From Pelagicoccus sp. SDUM812003 (GTDB lineage Bacteria > Verrucomicrobiota > Verrucomicrobiia > Opitutales > Opitutaceae), in the NCBI RefSeq assembly GCF_031127815.1, contig NZ_JARXHY010000007.1, positions 124,001 to 188,000 on the forward strand: 64,000 nucleotides of DNA, written 5' to 3'. Shown in pieces: positions 16,411 through 25,612 of the stretch. A model generated the notes under the pieces. That model did not search any database. It worked only from the letters and a program-made list of their open reading frames with translations, and was not told the origin of the DNA. How positions within the stretch are numbered: the first letter of the stretch is position 1; the number at the start of each line of letters is the position of its first letter. Made by a program: the position numbers and the translations under genes.

Positions 16411-17822
16411 TTTCGGGAATGGAGCACAAGAATCCGGATTTGTTCACCGTATCGGGAGTACGGGTACAAGGGGCGCCGCCTGAAGCGGCAACGCGAAACG
16501 CATGCAAGCTTTGCAGTCCGCTCGGAGCGGCGATGGTATTCAATGGCATCCGCGGCTGCCTGCCGTTTTTGCACGGCAGTCAGGGCTGTGCGACCTACAT
16601 ACGCCGCTACATGATCAGCCACTTTCGCGAGCCGGTGGACATCGCCTCGTCGAGCTTCACGGAAGATGACGCTATCTTCGGCGGAGCCCGGAATTTCGAA
16701 AACGGGGTGGAGAATGTGATCGCCCAGTACTCGCCCGAATGCGTCGGGGTGGCGACCACCTGCCTTTCCGAAACCATCGGCGAGAACATGATCGGCATGA
16801 TCAAAGACTTTCAAAAGAACCATGCTGATAAAGGACCTCCTTTGATCCATGTATCCACTCCTGCTTACACCGGGACGCACAGCGATGGATACTACGCGGC
16901 CATTCGCGAGGTAGTGGCGGCGTTCGCTGAGCCCTGCAAGGAACGCGATGTAACGCGGGTCAACATTCTTCCCGCCATGATGTCCTGCGAGGATCTTCGC
17001 CACCTGAGGGAGCTTTGCACGATATACGGTCTTGAAGCGACGGTTCTGCCGGACTATTCCACGCGACTGGAAGGCAGCAGTTGGGGAGAGTACAATCGCA
17101 TCCCGCCCGGAGGCACATCGATCGATGAGATCAAGAGCATGGGCGATGCGGCGGCCACCATTGAATTTGGTCACCTCGTTGCCAACCGAATCGATTCTGC
17201 CGGAATGCTTTTGGAAAAGCGTTCCGGTAGCAGACGGCATGCCCTTGGCTGGCCCATCGGTATCAAGTTAAGCGACCAGCTGTTCACTTCCTTGGCTATC
17301 GTATCCGGAAAGCGGATGCCGGAATCGATCGCTTTTGACCGCGGCCGGGTGGTGGACGCTTATGTGGACGCCCACAAGTATGTTTCCGGAAAGAAGGCGG
17401 TGGTGTACGGTGAGCCGGATCTGGTGATCGGCCTTGCGTCCTTCCTCAGCGAGATCGGCATTCGCCCAGTGGTTTGCGCCACCGGCTCGAAGGGAAAGGG
17501 CTGGAAAGATCTGATTGCTAGCGAGATCGAAGGCGGCATGGAAGACGTGTTGGCCCTCAGTGGAGCCGACCACGCCAAGATCGCCGAGGCGGCGCGCGAG
17601 GTGAAACCTGATCTGCTGCTGGGCTCAAGCAAAGGATACCCGTTGGCTCGCGAATTGAACGTGCCGTTGGTGCGTATCGGTTTTCCCATACACGACAGAT
17701 TTGGCGGTCAGCGACAACTGAGCGTAGGCTATCGAGGCACGCTGGCTCTCTTCGATCGGCTGGTGAATGCAGTGATGGAGAGCAAGCAGGAGGATTCGAA
17801 GACCGGATACAGCTATCTGTAG
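16407..17822 (+). CDS. nifN: FeMo-cofactor scaffold protein NifN
   Basis: 471 residues, a NifK paralogue and partner of NifE. Conserved regions include ACKLCSPLGA, HGSQGCATYIRR, ASSSFTEDDAIFGG and TTCLSETIGENM. The C-terminal half keeps the nitrogenase fold (RIGFPIHDRFGGQR). It is coupled to nifE through an ATGA overlap. No NifX fusion is present on this protein; the NifX-like domain of this cluster is on NifB. Normal length for the family. Confidence 0.95.
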   Translation: MISGMEHKNPDLFTVSGVRVQGAPPEAATRNACKLCSPLGAAMVFNGIRGCLPFLHGSQGCATYIRRYMISHFREPVDIASSSFTEDDAIFGGARNFENGVENVIAQYSPECVGVATTCLSETIGENMIGMIKDFQKNHADKGPPLIHVSTPAYTGTHSDGYYAAIREVVAAFAEPCKERDVTRVNILPAMMSCEDLRHLRELCTIYGLEATVLPDYSTRLEGSSWGEYNRIPPGGTSIDEIKSMGDAAATIEFGHLVANRIDSAGMLLEKRSGSRRHALGWPIGIKLSDQLFTSLAIVSGKRMPESIAFDRGRVVDAYVDAHKYVSGKKAVVYGEPDLVIGLASFLSEIGIRPVVCATGSKGKGWKDLIASEIEGGMEDVLALSGADHAKIAEAAREVKPDLLLGSSKGYPLARELNVPLVRIGFPIHDRFGGQRQLSVGYRGTLALFDRLVNAVMESKQEDSKTGYSYL

Positions 17823-17841
17823 TGAGAATTGAACGACGAAT

Positions 17842-17878
17842 ATGGAGCGATAGAGAAAAATGGAAGCGATAGAGAAAA
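17842..17878 (+). repeat. Tandem duplication at the nifB start creating a three-codon mini-ORF
   Basis: ATGGAGCGATAGAGAAAA at 17842-17859 is followed at once by ATGGAAGCGATAGAGAAAA at 17860-17878. The second copy has one extra A, which moves TAG out of frame and lets nifB be read. The first copy reads ATG-GAG-CGA-TAG, so it could be translated as a 3-codon leader immediately before nifB. Confidence 0.7.
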
Positions 17879-19176
17879 CACCACCGACACCTGAAGCCAT
17901 CAACCTGGATAACCATCCTTGTTTTAACCGCGAGGCCTGTTCGTCCTTTGGACGCGTGCATCTGCCGGTGGCTCCCAAGTGCAACATAATGTGCAACTAC
18001 TGCAATCGCGACTACGATTGCGTAAACGAGAGTCGCCCCGGTGTGACATCCACCGTGCTCTCTCCCGGTCAGGCTTTGGCCTACCTGGAGAAGATCATGG
18101 AAAAGCGACAGGACATTGCAGTGGTCGGAATCGCCGGACCGGGCGATCCCTTCGCCAATCCGGAGGAAACCATGGAAACCTTCCGCTTGGTTCGTCAGCG
18201 TTTTCCCAGCATGATTCTTTGCTTGTCCACCAATGGACTGGGCTTGACCGAGGATTACGTGAAAGAGCTGGCCGAGCTAAAGGTCAGCCACGTTACCATC
18301 ACCATGAACGCTACCGATCCCGAGGTAGCTGGACAGGTCTATGCTTGGGCGCGGCACGAGAAGCGGATCTTTCGCGGAACGCAGGCCGGCGAATTGATGA
18401 TATCCAAGCAGCTGCAAGCGATCCGCTGGATCAAGCAGTATGGTATGATCGCCAAGGTGAACTCCATCATCGTGCCAGGCATCAACGACGAGCACATTCC
18501 GGAGATCGCCAAAGAAGTCGGCTCCATGGGCGCGGATATCATGAATTGTATCCCACTTCTCCCTACAGCGGATACAGCCTTCGAGCATCTGCCGGAACCG
18601 GACGCCAAGATGCGTTTCGCTCTTCGTCTCAAATGTGGCGAGCACATGAACCAGATGACGCATTGCGCTCGCTGTCGGGCGGATGCCATCGGCAAGCTGA
18701 GCGAGCCCATGCAGGACGAAGCGTTCGAACTGATTCAGAGCTGCGCCAAGCTGCCTCTCAACCCGCAGCAGGAACGCCCTTGCGTCGCGGTCGCGACCCG
18801 TGAAGGAATGCTGGTGAATCAGCACCTTGGCGAAGCGGAAGTCTTTTCCATCTACCGCGTCGATCCCGAGGATGAGGAGGAATTCGAGTTTGTGGAAACG
18901 CGTCCGGCGCCACCGCTCGGCGGTCGTGACGATCGCTGGGCGCAGTTGGCCGAGTCGCTCAAAGACTGCCGGGCCTTGTTGGCCGCGGCTGCAGGTCCAT
19001 CGCCGAAAGAGTCGCTCAAGAAGGCGGGCATCAAGGTGATCGAGATGGAGGGCATGGTCGATGTCGGTCTATCCCACGTTTTCCATGGCGAAGAACTGCC
19101 TCCCACGCTGATGCGCAGTTTCAAAAGCTGCGGGGCAGGCGTCACCTGTGGCGGCGACGGAACCGGATGCGGCTGA
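17860..19176 (+). CDS. nifB: Nitrogenase cofactor biosynthesis protein NifB with C-terminal NifX-like domain
   Basis: 438 residues. The radical-SAM domain (about 30-290) has the C-x3-C-x2-C motif at Cys41, Cys45 and Cys48 (CNIMCNYCNR). It makes the 8Fe-9S-C precursor of FeMo-cofactor. From about residue 305 a NifX/NafY-like cofactor-binding domain follows (CVAVATREGMLVNQHLGEAE). The end is cysteine/glycine-rich (CGAGVTCGGDGTGCG), a feature known in several NifB proteins. This two-domain form is common, so a separate nifX gene is not required. The start lies in an 18-base tandem repeat with weak ribosome-binding sequence. Confidence 0.96.
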   Translation: MEAIEKTPPTPEAINLDNHPCFNREACSSFGRVHLPVAPKCNIMCNYCNRDYDCVNESRPGVTSTVLSPGQALAYLEKIMEKRQDIAVVGIAGPGDPFANPEETMETFRLVRQRFPSMILCLSTNGLGLTEDYVKELAELKVSHVTITMNATDPEVAGQVYAWARHEKRIFRGTQAGELMISKQLQAIRWIKQYGMIAKVNSIIVPGINDEHIPEIAKEVGSMGADIMNCIPLLPTADTAFEHLPEPDAKMRFALRLKCGEHMNQMTHCARCRADAIGKLSEPMQDEAFELIQSCAKLPLNPQQERPCVAVATREGMLVNQHLGEAEVFSIYRVDPEDEEEFEFVETRPAPPLGGRDDRWAQLAESLKDCRALLAAAAGPSPKESLKKAGIKVIEMEGMVDVGLSHVFHGEELPPTLMRSFKSCGAGVTCGGDGTGCG

Positions 19177-19231
19177 TTGTGAAGAGTTTTATACCCAAAT
19201 AGTGAATACTTAAAATCAAGAATCTAAGATC

Positions 19232-19540
19232 ATGAATAAGCCAGAACATCATCTGTTTATCTGTGGCAGCGCTCGGGCGAACGGGGAACTGAAAGGCGTC
19301 TGCTGCAACAAGGAGTCGATCGATCTCCTTTCCTACACCCAAAGCGAGGTCCAAGACCGCATGCTCGGTGGGGTGGAAGTCTCCATGACCGGCTGCTTGA
19401 ACATGTGCACGCGCGGTCCGGTGGTCATCGACTACCCAAGCGGCAACTTCTACGAAAAGGTGACCGAGGAGCTCATCGACGAGATCCTTGACGCGATCGA
19501 AGAGGGCGAGGTTTGCCAGACCAATCTGATTAAGGACTAA
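19232..19540 (+). CDS. Thioredoxin-like [2Fe-2S] ferredoxin
   Basis: 102 residues. The cysteine pattern (Cys11, Cys24/Cys25, then Cys55 and Cys59 in CLNMCTRGP) fits the thioredoxin-fold 2Fe-2S ferredoxin family, whose members sit next to nif genes in several diazotrophs. It may pass electrons to NifB or nitrogenase, or serve as an Fe-S carrier. It lies 55 bases after nifB and 23 bases before nifV on the same strand, so it is very likely co-transcribed. The acidic C-terminus ([10 protein letters not shown]) is usual for ferredoxins. Confidence 0.88.
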   Translation: MNKPEHHLFICGSARANGELKGVCCNKESIDLLSYTQSEVQDRMLGGVEVSMTGCLNMCTRGPVVIDYPSGNFYEKVTEELIDEILDAIEEGEVCQTNLIKD

Positions 19541-19563
19541 GCGCCGAGGAGCGAGAAAACCTC

Positions 19564-20700
19564 ATGGAGCGTAATCAACATTTCCTGATCGATACGACCT
19601 TGCGCGATGGAGAGCAAGCCGCAGGGGTGGCGTTTCGCTTGGAAGACAAAAAGTCTATCGCCTTGCAGCTGGCGGCCCTTGGGGTGCCGGAGCTGGAGGT
19701 AGGCATTCCCGCTATGGGCGATGACGAGATCGCTCATATCCGTTCGCTTGTTGATCTGAAGCTGCCCTGCCGTATTCTGACATGGGGCAGGGCTTGCAAG
19801 GACGATGTGGACGCGGCAGCTCATACCGGTGCCGACGGCTTTCACTTCTCACTGCCTGCGAGTTCCATCCACCAGCGCATCTGGGCGAAAGACGAGGATT
19901 GGGTCTTCGATCAAATGGAGAGAATTGCCCGCCTGGCCGAAAACCGATTTAAGTACTTTTGCGTCGGAGCTCAGGACGCGTCACGAGCTGATCGCGGCTT
20001 TCTGCAGGACTTTGCATTGATGGCTCAATCGCTTGGCGCGCGCCGCATCCGATTAGCGGATACGACTGGTTGCCTCAATCCTTTTTCCACTGCGGAAATG
20101 GTGAGGGCGGTACGCGAAGTTTGTACCATAGAGATCGAGTTTCACGGACATAACGACCTAGGCATGGCGGTAGGCAACTCGGTTGCCGCGATGCTCTCCG
20201 GAGCTCAAGCCGCTAGTGTGACCGTGAACGGGCTGGGCGAGCGAGCGGGCAATGCCGCTCTGGAGGAACTGGTTATGGCCTTGCGTCACAGCGCGAAGAT
20301 CGAGCTCGGACTCAATACCTTGGGCTTGACCGCCCTAAGCGAGTGCGTGGCCCAAGCGTCAGGACAGCCGATCTTTGACCGCAAGCCGGTGGTCGGAGCG
20401 GCCGCTTTTCGTCACGAATCCGGAATTCATTGCAAAGGACTGCTCAGCGATCGAAGCAGCTACGAGGTCTTCGCTCCTGAATCCGTTGGCCAGCAAGCGC
20501 AGGCTTTCGTTGTCGGGCGCCATTCTGGCACTGCGGCGATTCGTTCCGTGGCTGCTGCAATGGGCGTGGTCTTGGATTTATCGGAGGCGAAAGGCGTTCT
20601 GAGGAGCGTGCGCCGTTTAGCCAGCTCGCTCGGGCGGGCGCTGTCGCAGGAAGAATTTATTGGGATCCTATCGACGAGAACTTCAACGGAGAATACGTAG
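19564..20700 (+). CDS. nifV: Homocitrate synthase
   Basis: 378 residues. It condenses acetyl-CoA with 2-oxoglutarate to (R)-homocitrate, the organic ligand of FeMo-cofactor. The DRE-TIM metallolyase signature [17 protein letters not shown] begins the protein. The metal-binding [13 protein letters not shown] and the active-site region [14 protein letters not shown] are intact, and the C-terminal HxSGxH-type segment ([12 protein letters not shown]) is present. Its place in the nif operon separates it from leucine-pathway isopropylmalate synthase. The TAG stop shares its G with the GTG start of the next gene. Confidence 0.94.
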   Translation: MERNQHFLIDTTLRDGEQAAGVAFRLEDKKSIALQLAALGVPELEVGIPAMGDDEIAHIRSLVDLKLPCRILTWGRACKDDVDAAAHTGADGFHFSLPASSIHQRIWAKDEDWVFDQMERIARLAENRFKYFCVGAQDASRADRGFLQDFALMAQSLGARRIRLADTTGCLNPFSTAEMVRAVREVCTIEIEFHGHNDLGMAVGNSVAAMLSGAQAASVTVNGLGERAGNAALEELVMALRHSAKIELGLNTLGLTALSECVAQASGQPIFDRKPVVGAAAFRHESGIHCKGLLSDRSSYEVFAPESVGQQAQAFVVGRHSGTAAIRSVAAAMGVVLDLSEAKGVLRSVRRLASSLGRALSQEEFIGILSTRTSTENT

Positions 20701-21227
20701 TGAGCTTTTGGATATACAAACGGGAGGATAGAGAAGGATTGAGCTGCTTCAGCAAGGATGTTGAACTAAAGCTGAGCGGAACGGGCGGAATTATCGCAAG
20801 AATGCTTTCCGAGTGTCAGCAGGTAGACGCGCCGCTAGCTTGGAAGCTAGAGATGGCGGAACTAGTGAACATGGTCTATCCGAATGCTCGCGCATGCGAC
20901 TATGCGGTGGTTTCGGATAGATCCGATCCGAAGGCGAATCTCGTGTCGCTATGTTTTGTGACCACTATTCGCGGGCAGTCCCTCGATGAGCATAGCGATG
21001 TCGTGCTGATGTGTCGTCCCTTGTTCCAGGAGTCAGTTCAAGGCAATGCCGAAGCCTACAAGGAGGCGGTCGAGGTCGCCTGGCCCTTCGACAAACGAGA
21101 GGACTTCGAAACCCTGGGCCTCAAGGGAGGCGTTCGGGGAGGGAGCTTTTTCTGGACGCAACCGAAGATGAACATCGGAGGAGCGATCTTCTCAAGCCAG
21201 GACGCCTTGATGGAAGCAAGCGCCTGA
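20700..21227 (+). CDS. Unknown protein coupled to nifV in the nif operon (175 aa)
   Basis: 175 residues, starting with GTG at 20700 that overlaps the nifV stop by one base. GGAG lies 8 bases upstream, a good sign of real, coupled translation. No family is recognised. It is soluble by appearance, with no signal peptide or membrane span. It has five cysteines (16, 39, 66, 85 and 105), tryptophans in FWIYKRE, AWPFDKRED and FFWTQPK, and a glycine-rich segment GLKGGVRGGSFF near the C-terminus. The flavodoxin gene follows after 32 bases. Position suggests a role in nitrogenase maturation, protection or electron delivery, but the sequence gives no reaction. Confidence 0.8.
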   Translation: MSFWIYKREDREGLSCFSKDVELKLSGTGGIIARMLSECQQVDAPLAWKLEMAELVNMVYPNARACDYAVVSDRSDPKANLVSLCFVTTIRGQSLDEHSDVVLMCRPLFQESVQGNAEAYKEAVEVAWPFDKREDFETLGLKGGVRGGSFFWTQPKMNIGGAIFSSQDALMEASA

Positions 21228-21259
21228 CAATCGAAACTTAACCCAAACCCGAAATTAAG

Positions 21260-21727
<468 letters not shown>

Positions 21728-21802
21728 TCGATTTTATCAAATAGGACTGCGCGTGGTAGGTCTCTAACCGCGCCCATAGCTCAACAGTCAACCAATTGAC
21801 GA

Positions 21803-24800
21803 ATGATCTCCACACCGAAAGAAATAGCTCGCAGACGACTGGTCGTCGACGGGAACGAAGCCGCGGCCCGCGTCGCGTACCAGTTTAGCGAAATTGTATC
21901 CATATTTCCGATCACTCCTTCGTCTCCCATGGCGGAGCTATGCGACGAATGGGCGGCTGCCGGGCAGCCGAACCTGTGGGGTGACGTTCCTCGCGTAGAG
22001 CAGCTGCAAAGCGAAGGGGGCGTCGCTGGAGCGTTTCACGGGTCTTCGATGGCGGGCTCGTTGAGCACCACCTTCACCGCGTCCCAGGGCTTGTTGTTGA
22101 TGATCCCGAACATGTACAAGATGGCGGGCGAGTTGACTCCTGCCGTGATGCACGTCACGGCCCGCGCCATCGCGACAAACGGGCTTTCCATCTTTGGCGA
22201 TCAGAGCGACGTGATGGCCTGTCGTCAGACCGGCTGGGCGATGTTGGCGTCGAATAGCGTGCAAGAGGCTCACGACATGGCAGCCATCGCTCATGCCGCT
22301 ACCATCCGCTCGCGCATTCCGTTCATGCACTACTTTGACGGATTTCGCACCTCGCACGAGATCAACGGGGTCGAGCCTTTGGATACGGAAACCTTGCTAG
22401 CGTTGGTCGATGATCAGGCTCTTGAGGCTTTCTACGAAGGCGCTCTGACGCCTGATCATCCTTCGACCCGCGGCACGGCTCACAATCCGGACACCTATTT
22501 CCAGAGTCGCGAAGCGGTTAACAGCTACTACAAGAAAGTTCCAGGCATCGTCCAGGATTGCATGGATGAAATGGCGAAGCTGACCGGACGCGAGTATCGG
22601 ATTTTCGACTACTATGGAGCGCCCGATGCTACCTCCGTGATTGTCGCCATGGGGTCAGGCGTGGAAACCGCGGTCGAGACGGTCGAATACCTCAACGCCA
22701 ATTTCGGAACCAAGTATGGGGTGGTCGCGGTGCACTTGTACCGTCCCTTCTTCACTAAGGCCTTCTTGGAATGCTTGCCTAAATCGGTAGAGCGTGTGGC
22801 GGTTCTGGATCGCACCAAAGAGCCCGGTTCCATAGGCGAGCCCCTGTATCTCGATGTGGTGATGGCTTTGAGCAAGAGCGCTAGCTGTTTCCCAGGCGAA
22901 TTCGCCACGCCTTCGGTTACTATCGGCGGGCGTTACGGATTGGGATCGAAGGAGTTCACGCCCGCCATGGTGAAAGCCGTTTTCGATCAGTTGAATTCGG
23001 AGAAGCCCAAGGATCATTTCACCATTGGTATCCAAGATGATGTGACAGAGACTTCGCTGGAGTACGATTCCAGTTTCGATATCGAACCCGCTGACAACTC
23101 AGCTGCTGTATTCTATGGGCTTGGCTCTGACGGAACGGTTGGCGCGAACAAGAATACCATCAAGATTATCGGTGAGGCGACTGATCTCTACGCCCAGGCG
23201 TATTTCGTCTACGATTCGAAGAAATCCGGTGGGTTGACCACTTCCCACCTGCGATTTGGCCCACAAGCCATCAAGGCCCCTTATTTGATCAACGAAGCTA
23301 ATTTCGTCGGCTGCCACCAGTTCCAGTTTCTCGGTCGTGTCAAGATGTTGGAGCACGCGAGCAAAGGCGCGGTGTTCCTGCTGAACAGTCCTTATTCCGC
23401 GGATACAGTTTGGGATCATCTTCCTCGTGACGTGCAGGAACTGATTCTGGAGAAGGAGCTCAAGTTTTATGTGATCGACGCCTTCAAGCTCGCTGGCGAG
23501 CTCGGTCTAGGGCGACGCATCAATACCATCATGCAGGTCGGATTTTTCGCCTTGAGCGGATTGCTTCCGGTAGGGGAGGCGATCGATCGGGTGAAGACCG
23601 CCATCAAGAAGACTTACGGCAAGAAGGGCCAGAAGATCGTCGACTTGAACTGCAGCGCAGTGGATGCCGCAGCGGCGAAGCTCGAGAAAGTGACCTTGCC
23701 AAGCGAAGCGACGGCGGAGTTTGCTCCGGTACGTTGGGTGCCAGAGGATGCTCCCGATTTCGCTCATCGAGTTACGGCCTCTCTCTTGGCGGGGGATGGT
23801 GACTTGCTGCCAGTAAGCGCGTTTCCAGCTGATGGCGTGTGGCCCACCGGAACCTCGCGCTTCGAAAAACGTCGCATCGCGACGGCGATTCCGGTTTGGG
23901 ATGCGGAAACCTGCACTCAGTGCAACAAGTGCAGCCTCTTCTGTCCCCATGCGGCCATTCGTCCCAAGGTCTACGAAGAAGGGTCTTTGGAAGGAGCTCC
24001 GGAAGGGTTCAAGTCAGTCGATTACAAGGGACCAGGCGGCACGGGCAAGAAACTGACACTGCAGGTGTATCCAGAAGATTGTACCGGCTGCTCCGCTTGC
24101 GTGGAGCTCTGTCCAGCCAAGAACGCTGAGGGACGCCGAGCCATCGAGATGACTCCGATCGAAGCGGTGATCGAGGAGGAGAAGCTTAGCTTGGCCTTCT
24201 TCGAAAGTATCGAGCACCAGGAATTCGATCCTTCGAAGGTCTCCGCCAAGAACCTCAGCTACGTGGAGCCGTTGTTCGAGTTTTCCGGAGCTTGCTCCGG
24301 CTGTACGCAAACTCCTTATGTGCGCATGCTGACCCAGCTTTTTGGAGACAGAATGCAAATCGCCAATGCCACTGGTTGCTCGTCGATTTACGGAGGCAAT
24401 CTGCCGACCACGCCGTACTGCACCAACAAGCAAGGCAAAGGGCCGGCTTGGGCGAATTCGCTCTTCGAAGACAACGCGGAGTTTGGACTCGGCTTGCATC
24501 TCGCGGCGGAGCAGAAACGCAGTTCCGCGCTTCGCCTGTTGACTGAGCTTTCCGACGAAGTCGGGCACGCCTTGACCAGCGATATCCTTTCTGCGGATAC
24601 AAGGTCCCTCGCTGAGCGAAGCGCTCAGGGACGGCGTATCGAAGCCCTGAAGGAGATCCTCTCAAGCCTGGACTCGCCGAAGGCGAAACGACTGCTGAAG
24701 CTCTCCGATTCCTTGATGAAGAAGGCCACGTGGATCGTGGGTGGTGATGGCTGGGCCTATGATATCGGCTTTGGCGGACTGGACCACGTTCTGGCCAGCG

Positions 24801-25399
24801 GGCATAACATCAACGTTCTCGTTCTTGATACGGAGGTGTATTCAAATACTGGAGGCCAGGCTTCCAAGGCGACCCCGATAGGGGCCATCGCGAAGTTCGC
24901 CGCAGCGGGCAAGGACGCTCCTAAGAAGGATCTCGGACGATTGGCTATCAGCTATGGCCAGGTCTATGTGGCGCAGATCGCTTTGGGCGCTAACGAGCAG
25001 CAAGCCCTCGACGCTCTGCGCGAAGCGGAAGCCTATGACGGACCGTCGCTGGTCATTTGCTACAGCCCCTGCGCCGCTCATGGCATCGATCTGGTCAATG
25101 GCCCGAAGCGCCAGAAGGATGCGGTGTCCAGCGGGTATTGGCCGCTGTACCGCTACGATCCGCGAAACGTCGCGGGCGATGCTCCGGCCTTCCGCCTGGA
25201 TTCCTTCGAGCCGAGTCTGCCCGTATCGGACTTCATGTCGCAGGAGAATCGATTCCGTTCCTTGCAGCGCAGCGATCCGGAACGCGCGGCTGCCTTGGCA
25301 GTATCGGCCCAGAAGCATGTCGACACCCGCTGGTCGGAGCTAGAGGCCCTAGCCTCCGCCGGTCTGGAAGATGACGACGATGACGATGGCTGGGGTTGA
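21803..25399 (+). CDS. nifJ: Pyruvate:ferredoxin/flavodoxin oxidoreductase
   Basis: 1198 residues, the full single-chain form. It oxidises pyruvate with CoA to acetyl-CoA and CO2 and reduces ferredoxin or flavodoxin to feed nitrogenase. The N-terminal domain has FPITPSSPMAE. Two 4Fe-4S motifs are present, CTQCNKCSLFCPHAAI and CTGCSACVELCPAKN. The proximal cluster region CSGCTQTPYVRM and the thiamine-diphosphate site GDGWAYDIGFGGLDH with DTEVYSNTGGQ follow. The C-terminus ends in an acidic run (EDDDDDDGWG). The gene is 75 bases after the flavodoxin gene and is followed by a terminator, so it is the last gene of the operon. The enzyme is oxygen-sensitive in most species, fitting anaerobic fixation. 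Confidence 0.97.
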   Translation: MISTPKEIARRRLVVDGNEAAARVAYQFSEIVSIFPITPSSPMAELCDEWAAAGQPNLWGDVPRVEQLQSEGGVAGAFHGSSMAGSLSTTFTASQGLLLMIPNMYKMAGELTPAVMHVTARAIATNGLSIFGDQSDVMACRQTGWAMLASNSVQEAHDMAAIAHAATIRSRIPFMHYFDGFRTSHEINGVEPLDTETLLALVDDQALEAFYEGALTPDHPSTRGTAHNPDTYFQSREAVNSYYKKVPGIVQDCMDEMAKLTGREYRIFDYYGAPDATSVIVAMGSGVETAVETVEYLNANFGTKYGVVAVHLYRPFFTKAFLECLPKSVERVAVLDRTKEPGSIGEPLYLDVVMALSKSASCFPGEFATPSVTIGGRYGLGSKEFTPAMVKAVFDQLNSEKPKDHFTIGIQDDVTETSLEYDSSFDIEPADNSAAVFYGLGSDGTVGANKNTIKIIGEATDLYAQAYFVYDSKKSGGLTTSHLRFGPQAIKAPYLINEANFVGCHQFQFLGRVKMLEHASKGAVFLLNSPYSADTVWDHLPRDVQELILEKELKFYVIDAFKLAGELGLGRRINTIMQVGFFALSGLLPVGEAIDRVKTAIKKTYGKKGQKIVDLNCSAVDAAAAKLEKVTLPSEATAEFAPVRWVPEDAPDFAHRVTASLLAGDGDLLPVSAFPADGVWPTGTSRFEKRRIATAIPVWDAETCTQCNKCSLFCPHAAIRPKVYEEGSLEGAPEGFKSVDYKGPGGTGKKLTLQVYPEDCTGCSACVELCPAKNAEGRRAIEMTPIEAVIEEEKLSLAFFESIEHQEFDPSKVSAKNLSYVEPLFEFSGACSGCTQTPYVRMLTQLFGDRMQIANATGCSSIYGGNLPTTPYCTNKQGKGPAWANSLFEDNAEFGLGLHLAAEQKRSSALRLLTELSDEVGHALTSDILSADTRSLAERSAQGRRIEALKEILSSLDSPKAKRLLKLSDSLMKKATWIVGGDGWAYDIGFGGLDHVLASGHNINVLVLDTEVYSNTGGQASKATPIGAIAKFAAAGKDAPKKDLGRLAISYGQVYVAQIALGANEQQALDALREAEAYDGPSLVICYSPCAAHGIDLVNGPKRQKDAVSSGYWPLYRYDPRNVAGDAPAFRLDSFEPSLPVSDFMSQENRFRSLQRSDPERAAALAVSAQKHVDTRWSELEALASAGLEDDDDDDGWG

Positions 25400-25451
25400 T
25401 TTATAAAGCGTTAGCGGACGCTGAAAACGTTTTCTCGCTCCATACAAACTG

Positions 25452-25491
25452 GCCGATCTTTGGTTCTCTCCCGTTCCGAAGGTCGGCTTTT
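25452..25491 (+). terminator. Intrinsic terminator of the nif operon
   Basis: GCCGATCTTTGG at 25452-25463 pairs with CCGAAGGTCGGC at 25476-25487 (12 bp, two G-U pairs), followed by TTTT. It lies about 50 bases after the nifJ stop. Confidence 0.8.
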
Positions 25492-25513
25492 GTGTGGTGG
25501 AGCTAGTGGGGGA

Positions 25514-25575
25514 GTCGCCTCGGCGCGGCGACCTACATGCGGGGATGGGATCGTCGCCTCGGCGCGGCGACCTAC
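25514..25575. repeat. Pair of REP-like palindromes after the nif operon
   Basis: Two exact 23-base copies start at 25514 and 25553. Each holds the stem GTCGCC and GGCGAC around TCGGCGC and ends in CTAC. They lie between the nif terminator and draT and belong to the same broad class as the other palindromes in this window. Confidence 0.75.
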
Positions 25576-25612
25576 CGATGAAATGCGCTGTGGGTCTGGG
25601 CGGTGAGCTGCG

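Noticed and set aside
15118-17240. Large minus-strand open frames over nifE and nifN
   Set aside because: The plus strand encodes clear nitrogenase scaffold proteins; the antisense frames are low-complexity mirror translations.
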